Positions 48,520 through 58,045 of a stretch of 64,000 bases of DNA are shown piece after piece. The translations under genes were made by a program, and so were the position numbers. This stretch comes from Eunapius fragilis. Lineage: Eukaryota > Porifera > Demospongiae > Spongillida > Spongillidae. How positions within the stretch are numbered: position 1 is the stretch's first letter; each line of letters starts with the position of its first letter. Under the pieces are notes generated by a model. That model made no database searches, was not told the DNA's origin, and saw only the letters and a program-made list of their open reading frames with translations. The stretch is from positions 3,008,358 through 3,072,357 of the forward strand of contig OY811984.1 of NCBI GenBank assembly GCA_963681505.1, given 5' to 3'.

Positions 48520-48772
48520 GCTTTGGCTCCAGGTGTTCTTTTAGCGTCTTAGCTAATTGCTAAAATGTCTTTTCCCTCGGCGCCTCTGGGTATAGTAGAC
48601 TGTGTAGCAATACGTAAGCCTTGCTCCCTATAACGCTAAGCAACACTGCCACCTTTTTTTTCATTAGCAACATCATTTGCAACAGTATACAGTTGTACTC
48701 TTTCCAAATAGGCCGATATTAACTCCGTACCCAATTTAAACTCACGAATGTGAGCAAAAGCCACTACCATAA

Positions 48773-48789
48773 GTACACCCTTGTCGCCA
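48773..48789 (-). promoter_or_regulatory. Primer-binding site
   Basis: TGGCGACAAGGGTG begins one base inside the 5' LTR. The TGG start fits a tRNA 3' end (CCA). The tRNA was not identified. Confidence 0.65.
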
Positions 48790-48915
48790 GTGCAATAATT
48801 GGATCACTTAATCATCTGACTGACAATTACCGCAAAGCATACATTTATATATAAATATATACACATCATTGCGCATGCGCATAGTCCATATAATACAGTC
48901 ATATATTACAGTGCA

Positions 48916-49944
48916 TGGTTTATCTGATAATAGTGTGAGACCAGATTAGTTATAGGTTACATTTATCCTATGTATTATATGGCTTTGCTTTTGTCAATGC
49001 TTTTAATCTTTATCACCCTTTGGTCCTCAATGGAGGTAGTCTGGGGACTAGTGTAATATTTTAATGGATCATCAAAAATTGCAGATTTAAAAATAAATCT
49101 GTCATGATCGCGCACGATGGTGGTGTAAAAAGCAAGGGAACAAGGTTTTCTGATTGAAAAGGAAAAATGAAACAGACCTATATGCATTGTTTGTAGATCA
49201 AACAGATGTGTCTTTTTAAATGGCAAAGTTTTGTTGCATTTATGTAGTTTCCCGTACTTAATTTGAAACTAATGCATGATATTCTAGGTTAGTCTCGTAA
49301 AGCCTTGAGAGTGTTACCACCTAAATTAGAACCAATGTTTGGAATTAATATCTTACTGAATAGCAAGTTTACATTTAGTTATTCCTTAACTGTTACAGTT
49401 TTATTGTGGTTGTGCATTGACTGCTGTGCACTAACGACACTATAAATCCCTGGTTATACATACGCTAGCGTAGTATTTTGAATGACAGAAGTAAATTTAA
49501 AGAAACTTTATTTGTTCCGACTAATGATTATAAAATTTTAATAATCTGTGCATCAATAAAATTCCTCTGTGCCTATAAGTGCCGCTATACTGTACTCCAC
49601 AAATTTTTAAAGATCGAAAGCCATGCCAACAGGAATTTTTGTCGCTTATGAAACTGTGTCATGGTGACAATGTTTCCTATGTATATGCGCACTATACAAT
49701 TTCCAGCAAGAGATTTTTGGCTCTGATTTCTCCAACTTTTCATCAAGACACCCATAACGAAACGTAAAATTTATTCCCTCTTTAAAACGTTCCCAAAAAC
49801 TGCATGATTGAAATTCAAACACATAGAGGTATGACGTTCAAACTAAAATTATACATGTTGTCAATTTATGCAGGCAGTGCAGCATTAATGCTGTTAACCA
49901 TTTCCTGATATTTACTACTAATGGAAACGAGTCATACTGTATAT
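48916..49944. other. Non-coding flank of the Frizzled-like gene B
   Basis: Includes a half MITE at 49118-49180 ('ggtggtgtaaaaagcaagggaacaagg') fused directly to sequence matching 25020. No gene seen. Confidence 0.6.
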
Positions 49945-50195
49945 AACAAGTGATTAAAAACTATCACTACGAGAAAGTTGGTGATATAGGTATAAATAGC
50001 AACGAGACAAGGTTTACGGCAGGGAAGGAAAAAAGAAGTCGACCTATATTAGCACGTGCATGTCACATTTTTATAAATAGTGTGATAATATAGGTCAATT
50101 TCCTTTTCCCTGTTATTTGTATGCTTTTTACACCACTATAGCCTTTCATTTCTATACAACACCACCTTTCTAGTTAAGATAGGTTTATAAACTTG
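49945..50195. mobile_element. Hairpin MITE, degenerate
   Basis: Duplicate of 25808-26062. Confidence 0.75.
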
Positions 50196-50459
50196 TATAT
50201 AGTGCGTTATAGTGCCCATGGCACTTGAAGGAACATTCTCATGCCAACATCAGCCACAGTGATGCATTTTTTTAAGAGAACATTTTCTGGCTATAATTTT
50301 GACAAGAGTCAGCAAACCACACAATCTATCAATAGATCATGCTAAACAAAAACAAAAACCATTTCAAGAATCTCATGCAACTTTATAAAAGTAGTTTTAC
50401 ATGCATGTATTTGTATTTTATGTACATCATTGAAGTACCCCATCATTGCTGTTTTCACC

Positions 50460-52623
50460 TCATTTGCCAGCTCTCAGTAGCAGTGACCTTTGACACTTCA
50501 AGCATGAGACACAGTGTCGCTTTAGCTCTCCAAATTGTATCACATAGAGGAGATTTACTGTTGGAAGGAGGCCCAACAGCACATAGGATAAGATACTTGT
50601 GCCAAAATAGTTGAATGATTGATAAGCTTTCTTCTCACTGCCACAGTCTCTACTTGCACTAACACCTGCTGCTTCACAGGCAAAGTATGCCAATAGAGCA
50701 TCAGAAAATGAGCTAATTGACCTAGCACTTAAGACAAATGATACCAAGCCCATTGATCCAAAGATGATGTAGTAGCCGAAGAGAATCAGTAGTTTTCTCT
50801 CTGCTGAACCAAAATGAATTTGAGATTTGGATGTACTGCCATGCTAATGGAAAGAAAAGGGCTTGAGAATGTCATTGACATTTATAAGAATGAAATTACC
50901 TTTATAACCATAACCATTACTATGAGTAGTAATGATATACCAGTAGCCATAATGACACTGATGGGGAGGGCAAGAGTGTAGTAAGCTGCTTCACTGCTTC
51001 TTGATACACAGACATCAGGAGGTTGACTGATATTCACAAACCCCCCAGTTGAGAAACTAGCAATGACAGGAATAACTGGAAATAACAAAGCCAGCAGTAC
51101 AACCAACAAGTGGATTATCTTCTTCTTCTCATATAATTTCACATGGAAAGGAAATATTATTTTCAAAAATATTGCAGCCAGGTGACATATCCACCATATT
51201 GACAATTGGAGAATTGCATAGTAGTATACAGAACCTGAAACAGGTGATATATTTGTTTATAACATCAGCAATTCGTTTTTTTAAACATGAGAATGGGCAT
51301 TACAATCTTGTTAGTGCCAAAAGAATAATTTTAGAGCATCACATTTCATGAGTTGTAACTATGTTTTAGTGAAACAAGGATCAATCAACCACTAATTTCA
51401 ATTATCCAATTAGTCTTAATTATGTGGTTTAAACAAATTCAATCTTAATTTATTGCATGCTACATTAAGTTCTACCACAAACAGCAGCGAATAAAAATTT
51501 CCAAAAGCCATTAACCATATTTACAGCAACAAATGCATCGTTTGATTTGGCCACAAAAAAATCTGGTAATTATGCTGTATGAAACAACAGCGAGAGTCCT
51601 TGTGGTAGGAAATGTCTCCTTGCTAGTTCACTTACCAATCAGTGAACAAAATACAGTTGCATTACTTAAAGCTTCAATCAAATTCTCTGAACTGCAGTGG
51701 AGTGTGGTTCGACCAGCAAACGATATGAGTATGAAAGTAGCTGGAGAAATAAAAAAATGTTCAACATAAATGCTGCAATAGTTACAGTCCATTTAAAGTA
51801 GATCGTGTATATTGTGATGAATTCATACCAAGAATAATCACAGTGATCCCCATATAAAATATTATAACTGCTGGAAATGAGAACCTGGAAAGAGATTTTA
51901 AAAATCAGTTAAAAGTTGCACAGAGAGTGCTGTAGTTAATTACATGTGTTTATGCCAAATGCAAGAGAACAATAAAACAAGGATTCCAGATCCAAGTCCT
52001 ATGACCGCTGATATGATAGCAAATATGTCCAAGGCAAGCGACATTTCGTCATCATATTGCTTCCATTTTCCACACTGCGGTACACATGTTCCATTACTAA
52101 ACAAGAATGAGTCAGTGCAGAATGTCCGAGTTGAATTAGGAGACAGATTTGACCCGCCAATAACCTCTAAAGAAGCATTTTTAACAATAAAGTAGTAACG
52201 CAACATGCAGTTGTTACCTTTGCAAACACCTTCTCTTGCAAGGGCAAGGCTTTCACATTTAGGAAGTTTCTCCTTTACACTTGAAATGGCTAATGCCTTT
52301 TGCCACTCATCTTTGCATATCACTGTGCTGATCTCAATACACTGATCTCTGCTAGGTCTGGTCACTGTTCCATTACCATCACATAAAGGGAACAGGTACA
52401 GGCACATAAATGGTACAAAGGAGGATGTACACGTCTCTGTGGCACCCAGTAAGGGGAGGCCATCGACAACAAGCTGGGCTGTACTTTCACTGGCTTCTTG
52501 GTCAACATTTGCTATGATCACCACATTGCTGATGTTCTGATGCATTCCAGATAGGCAAGCCCTGGCCTGAATTAATGCCTGCTGGCATGTTGATTTTGAG
52601 TAGTTAGCACAACCTTTTGAAAT
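50460..52623 (-). CDS. Frizzled-like receptor, copy B
   Basis: Exons 51944-52623, 51829-51884, 51636-51740, 50900-51234 and 50460-50843 are 680, 56, 105, 335 and 384 nt, exactly the lengths of copy A, and all remain open. The domain order is the same: cysteine-rich domain (FMCLYLFPLCDGNG, QCIEISTVICKDEW), helix 1 (MSLALDIFAIISAVIGLG), helices 2-7, short tail LLLRAGK, no KTxxxW motif. From the PFMCLY motif onward the proteins are nearly identical, but the first 70 residues of this exon differ at roughly 30 positions. No signal-peptide exon was found upstream: homology to copy A stops at the exon border, and hairpin and TIR elements occupy the DNA from 53.0 kb on. It may lack its first exon. 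Confidence 0.83.
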
Positions 52624-52994
52624 CTATGGAGAAGAGTGATCATATGTATTTTGTCATCAAAAGAACTGTTTTGGTAGATCACTGGACCAATTCTCTCCTT
52701 ATATGCATGTACACTATTCTATAAGAAATTCAACATCCGTGAAGTTTTCAATTTTTAATGATGCCACTTATATACGCGTGCATTAATTGAATTGATATTG
52801 GACTTTACGATGGATTTTGATCCCTCCACATTAGATTGCTCAGTCTGACCAAGGCTATGATATTGCTTTTGATTTTATGAGTCTTAGATACCAATTATAA
52901 TTTGCAGGTGCAATGCCAAATTTTGATTCAAAAGCTGACCATCAAGCATATTTGTACACCTGTTCTAGAAAATAGCCCAACCAATAATATACAT
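52624..52994. other. Spacer, unmatched in copy A
   Basis: No gene or repeat recognised. This is where a first exon for copy B would be expected if close by; no convincing Met plus hydrophobic stretch with a donor was found. Confidence 0.4.
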
Positions 52995-53144
52995 TCAAGT
53001 AAAGAAAAACGTTCCCTAACGAGAAAGTTGGTGGGATATAGGAATTGGAGGCAATGGTGGTGTAAAATGAAAGGGAACACCACCATTGCCTCCAATTCCT
53101 ATACCCCACCACCTTTCTCGTTAGAGAATGTTTTTCTTTACTTG
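52995..53144. mobile_element. Hairpin MITE with deleted centre
   Basis: Only the outer arms remain: 'gcaatggtggtgtaaaatgaaagggaacaccaccattgc' joins them directly. The full-length equivalent is 29097-29383. Confidence 0.85.
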
Positions 53145-53316
53145 TTTCCTCTTTTAAATTTTATTGTCGATGATTTCTGCGAATACTGGCACAAGTGCTC
53201 ACAAGTCATAGTTATGAAGTAGCCTCTTTAATTGAAGAACTGACACTTATGCAGTTCCCCCCCCCCCCCCCCCCCTCCCCCCGAAGTACTTCTATTACCG
53301 CTGCATAATTCGAATC

Positions 53317-54660
53317 AGGAACTACGATAGTAGTTCCTGTATAGGAATTGGCCCGGGTCGTGAATATCATTTAAAAAACGCGACCCGCGTACCGAGAAAC
53401 GGATTGTGTTGCTCTTTGTTGTTATCGAACCAGAAGGCAAAGACGGTCATTTTAATGTTTTTTTCAAGTCTTCAAACTGTTTGCTTTAAGCAAAAAAGGT
53501 CGTGTTTTACCTCGTCCCCAGGCCAAATCTTCTCCGTCGTCGTCGTCGTCGTTGTCTTCTAATTCTCGGCTGAGCATAACTCGGGATAGGAACGGTTTTA
53601 AAGAGCGCAAGTTATATCAATCGCTTTAGAATCCGAAGGCCATCTTCAAGTATCAGATGTATGAATAAAGCATAAAACTGACATACGTAATCATTACGTA
53701 ATGCGAAGTGAAGCGATCCCATGGCGACATTTACGTATATTTAGAATTGTGCAAACAAAGAGGAGAGCAGACGACGTGTTAGAATTCTCCCGCGTTCCTT
53801 AAAGTGATCCCAAACAAAAGCGGGCGTCTGCTCGTGACGGTATTTGAAGCGGAGGAGGGGGGGGGGGGGGGGGGGGGGGGAGGGCACTTGCCAGTATTAA
53901 TAACCGATAAAAAATGATAATTAAAAAATAGAGGAAACATGTAAAGAAAAACATTCTCTAACGAGAAAGTTGGTGGGATATAGAAATTGGAGGCAATGGT
54001 GGTGTTAAAAGGAAGGGAACAAGGTTTTGAGAAAAGGGTAATGAGACAAATCCTATATTGAGCACGAGTAAATGTAACAGAACCAAACGAAGTGCTAAAT
54101 ATAGTATTCTTGTCTCATTACCCTTTTCTGAAAACCTTGTCCCCTTCCTTTAAACACCACCATTGCCTCCAATTCCTATATCCCACCAACTTTCTCGTTA
54201 GAGAATGTTTTTCTTTACTTGTTATACTTGAGTGTTGCCATGGGAAGGCTTCAATTTAGCACTCCGCATTACGTAATGATTACGTATGTCAGTTTCATGC
54301 TATATCTGATACGTGAAGATGTCCTTCCAGGAAATGCTAAAGCGATTGGTATAATTTGCGCTCTTTTAAACCATTCCTATCACGAGTTATGCTCACCCGA
54401 GAAGAATTAGCAGACGACGACGACGACGACGGAGAAGAATTGGCCTGGGTACGAGGAAAAGCACGAGCTTTTCTGTTCTCTTAAGGCGAACAGTTTGGAG
54501 ACTGGAGCAAAACATTAAAATGACCGTCTTTGCCTTCTGGTTCGATAGCAACAACAAAGAATATCCGTTTCTTGGTACGCGAGTTATACGCGGGTTGCGT
54601 TTTAAAAAATGATTTCATGCACGACCCGGGTCCTATATAGGAACTACTACCGTAGTTCCT
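53317..54660. mobile_element. Hairpin-ended element, two-armed copy
   Basis: Inverted arms of about 420 bp (53317-53740 and 54228-54660) each end in a hairpin: AGGAACTAC-GATA-GTAGTTCCT and AGGAACTAC-TACC-GTAGTTCCT. Shared features include the 'gacccgggtc' box, 'cagaaggcaaagacggtcattttaatg', a GACGACGACGACG run and 'attacgtaatgattacgta'. Between the arms are a poly-G run (53858-53880) and a nested MITE. No coding. Confidence 0.8.
53938..54222. mobile_element. Hairpin MITE nested between the arms
   Basis: Full-length member, closest to 29097-29383. The right arm of the host element starts directly after it, as in the 29 kb copy. Confidence 0.88.
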
Positions 54661-54662
54661 GA

Positions 54663-55003
54663 TTGTCATAACATCCACATAGCGGTTTTGCGGTCGTGCA
54701 GTTATCCAGATAACAGATTTGCTGTCGTCCAGATCCGCGATTTGCGGACGTGCGCATGTCCACATCCGCGATTTGCGGACGTGCGCATGTCCACATCTGC
54801 GATTTGCTGTCGTCCAGATCTGCGATTTGCTGTCGTCCAGATATGCGATTTGCTGTCGTCCACATCCGCGATTTGCGGACGTGCGCATGTCCACATCCGC
54901 GATTTGCGGACGTGCGCATGTCCAGATCTGGGATTTGCTGTCGTCCAGAACTGCGATTTGCGGACGTGACGTGATCCAGATCAGCGATTTGTTGTGATCC
55001 AGA
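54663..55003. repeat. Left TIR with modular iterons
   Basis: Two module types alternate: GATTTGCTGTCGTCCAGAT plus 'ctgc' (23 nt) and a 31-nt unit whose core GGACGTGCGCATGTCC is a near-palindrome. Order: one 23, two 31, three 23, two 31, then divergent units. Open frames across it are artefacts of the repeat. Confidence 0.85.
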
Positions 55004-55004
55004 T

Positions 55005-57400
55005 ATGGCCCGAGGAGACGATCCCGAGATTGACCGTACGTATTTATTTTTTTTTTTTTTTTTTCGTTCCTTCTGCTCGCTAACGCGCACATTTTTCTTT
55101 CCACTTGTGCGTAGGATGGATACTCAGGTACTGGAGAAGAAGAAAACCGGTGGCTATTATTCTATCATATCTGAGACTGTTACACCGTGTGGCTGTCGGG
55201 TGGGTTTCAGGGCAGGTAGATTAGACTGCTATAAGTTGCGGCATTAATTACGCAGTACCACTTGGCTAAAGAAAAGAATGGCTGCACTTGGCCTAAGGAG
55301 GCGAATGTGTTGCCAAACACCTATCGCTTTGGTTTATGCCGCCATCAAGGTGCGTGCTTGAGTACATGTACATGTGTCGTGAACCTTTATTTATAGGTTT
55401 ATCCTTATTGTAGATCGAGGTACAAACCTCAAACGGCCTGTTGGGGTACCGAGCTATGTGGACACTGCTACAAACCAAATACGACTTTACTGTGAAACGG
55501 TATGCATTATTTCGTGTTCTTAAATGGTCCTCTAATTTTGTACAACAGGTGTACTGTAATGATGCTGCTAGCTATGGCTGATCCTAAGGGTACTGCACAA
55601 AGGAAGAAGCACAAACTCCAAAGGCGAACCTATCAGTCCAAGGTCGCATGGTGATGTTGCATGCATACATGTATGCTACATTAATCTCAGTGGTTTTATA
55701 GGGTCCAAATTGGTGTTGGCACTTAGATGGGTATGACAAGTTGAAACCATTTGGATTTCCTATTCATGGTTGTATTGATGGGTAAAGTTTAATATATATT
55801 TATTAACATCCCAGTGTGATTTTGATTCTATACATTTCTTTACTAAAGGTTTTCTCGTAAAATACTGTGGCTGGAGGTTGCTACTACAAACAACGACCCA
55901 TATGTTATAGCTCGGTATTATTTACATGCTGTTTACAAGCTGGGTGGTATGTGTTTGTATGTATGTACATGTACCATATAAACTAAGGCACTCTGCTGCT
56001 TATAATTGTAATCTGAGCTACATTTTATTCTGTGTTTCCTTGCATTTGTACTTAAGGATGTCCCACACTCGTCAGGGGAGACTGTGGCAGTGAAAATGTT
56101 GTTGTAGCATTATGCCAAATGATTTTAAGACACAACCATACTGACAGGAATTCTGGAAGGAGTAGTTTCTTATTTGGAAGCTCCATCAGAAATTCAGTGA
56201 GTATATTGGTAATTATTTATGTGGTTTAATTTATTTAATATGATTAATATTTCATAACAATTATAAAGTAATGAAATGTATAAGAGTCAGGAGTAGTGGG
56301 AGATGAAAAAGATGGAGGCTGCATTTCCCCTTTGTACCACCACTGTAAAGCACTGGATCAGGTAGCTGTTGCTTTGATGTCACAGTTGTGGCTGAGAGCC
56401 TGCGACCTACATCTGTAGCTCTCTGAGAAAGAGGACTATAAGTACTCCTGACATTTCAATGGCAATAGGGGTGAAACACATGCCTGGATGTCTTTCCAAA
56501 TAGGAGTACTTAGCCTTTTTCTCGTCCTCTACCTGACTAGCAACAGTACTGCTGTCATAGTGGAATGAGAGGGGGAATAGGTGTTAGAACATATGGCATC
56601 ACAAACCAAAAGGTTACCGCTTTCCATGGAACCATCGGGACGTTTCCCATCAGAGTGGTCTACATTAATGGGTTCCAGTTTGGATGGGATGTGTGAAGTG
56701 GACAGGGCTCGGTGGAATATGTGGTTTGAATTTTATGTGAAAAATGATTGCAGCGAATAGAAAGCTGGTGGTCTCAACTAAGAAAATCAAAAAGTGATTG
56801 GTGGATTAACTTATTTAAGGTCAGTTTACATACCTAATTGTATGTGACTTAGGTTGCAACTTTCAACTGTAGAAACTTGTTGCTGACCATCTATATGATC
56901 CTGATAACCTGTTGCAACGGTATATCCCATTGCTGTAATATTGTCATGCTTTCATGTATTAAATTTGCAGTCATATTGCTGGATTTGTATTCTTACCTAT
57001 ACTACAAAAAGAATTACATGAATTCAAAAGGCATTGGAACAGGCACAGAATACGTAAGAATAGATTTGCAAGTTGTCCTAGTGGAGCTCCAGAAGATCTG
57101 TATTATCTCTCTGCATATCAACGTAAACATGCATGTTAAAATATTAATATTTGTATTACTATTTGCATTACAGGCATTGGTGCTCAGAATTGTACGAAGA
57201 TGATAAGTCCTGAACATCTCAGTCGTTGTATCGAAAGGTGCAGCTATGATCCTCCAGCATTTTATCCTCCTGAGTTTGAGATCTTGGCAACTAGGGCACT
57301 GTTTGTTACCTTGCATATTAAGCAACAAGATATAACTGTATATAATTGCAAATATGTGTACTGTTGGCTAGCAGTTGTTTTAGATGCTTTAGTAAATTAG
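55005..57400 (+). CDS. Integrase-core (DDE) protein, multi-exon
   Basis: Likely transposase of the element. Clear exons: up to 55349, 55414-55499, 55549-55642, 55702-55781, 55849-55946, 56057-56196, 56754-56819, 56873-56919, 56971-57122 and 57174-57400, all joining in phase. Residues in order: LGLRRRMCCQTP, GLLGYRAMWTLLQTKYDF, KLQRRTYQSK, GPNWCWHLDGYDKLKPFG (first Asp), GCIDGFSRKILWLEV, LVRGDCGSENVVV (second Asp), RIESWWSQLRKSKSDWW (Glu), then HIAGFVFLPILQKELHEFKR and HWNRHRIRKNRFASCPSG. This is the eukaryotic integrase-core family seen in fish, corals and sponges, distinct from gypsy integrase. The start is uncertain: ATG at 55005 with a donor C/gtacgt is plausible, but 55110-55250 could not be joined cleanly. 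No stop or frameshift was seen from 55270 on. Confidence 0.82.
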
Positions 57401-58045
57401 TGATTAAATTGTAATTGTTATTGTACTTTGTTTATTTTGTGTCAACCTGTACCTTGTCCCCCCTCATCCTTCACTACACGTGTCTCGTCCCCCCACATCC
57501 TTCATTACATGTGTCTCGTTTAACGTGGTTGGTCAGGGTAGAAGCCCGAAGGGTGCCACCTGCCATAGATGTATGACAGGAAAATCTGTGTACAAGATAC
57601 AAGCTATACACAAGAGGACCTTCTCAAGAATATATAGAAGTACAATACCTGGAACCAGACAAAGGAACACTCTTGTTTGTTGATAGTTTGTTTAGAGGGG
57701 AGGGTTGCAGACAGAGAGGCAGGCTTGACCTACTAACCTTTGACAAAGCCTCCTTTTAACACAATATAAGCTTTCCCATGCCCCATGTAAGCAGGGAAGG
57801 ATTAAGTGCACAACCATTGCCCTTCATCAAAACATTAAACATTGTTTACTCCGTAAACAAAACCCTTATCTCTGAATAAGATTATGAACCATATCAACAT
57901 TAACTTTGTTGTTATCATAATGGTACACACACAGTGCGTGTATGTATGCATATTCATGTAGAAAATATGTGTACTGTTGGCTAGCAGTTGTTTGTCATCA
58001 ATAAATATTATGACACTTAAAATGCATCACAATAGTTATAGCACA
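57401..58045. other. Spacer between convergent genes
   Basis: 57420-57830 is repeated inverted at about 62350-62700. Otherwise AT-rich with no coding. Both genes end here and a short 'aataaa'-rich context is present. Confidence 0.6.

Larger units (their letters stand above)
45189..48910 (-). mobile_element. Gypsy retrotransposon with short LTRs, internally deleted
   Basis: LTRs at 45189-45302 (114 bp) and 48791-48910 (120 bp) share 'ataattggatcacttaatcatc' and 'attgcgcatgcgcatag' and begin TGTAATA / end TATTACA. A 5-bp duplication GTGCA flanks both sides (45184-45188 and 48911-48915). Internal order on the minus strand is gag, zinc knuckle, protease, integrase, C-terminal tail. Compared with 15262-18228, everything from protease end to just before the integrase (about 1.3 kb, the whole reverse transcriptase and RNase H) is deleted at about 46507. 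A separate transposon interrupts gag. Confidence 0.9.
48855..53310. repeat. Segmental duplication, copy B (with Frizzled-like gene)
   Basis: Counterpart of 23528-29570. The two copies share the LTR/'gtgca' junction, the degenerate MITE, all gene exons and introns, and the poly-C region. Copy B lacks most of 23.7-25.0 kb and keeps only the left part of that MITE (49118-49180). Confidence 0.85.

Noticed and set aside
54688..54997. Cys/Asp-rich frames in several phases over the left inverted end (and at 63580-63920)
   Set aside because: The module repeat leaves all frames open on both strands. They are TIR sequence.
54663..55003. CRISPR-like look of regularly spaced repeats
   Set aside because: There are two alternating repeat modules with no unique spacers, the genome is eukaryotic, and the array is mirrored at the other end of the element.
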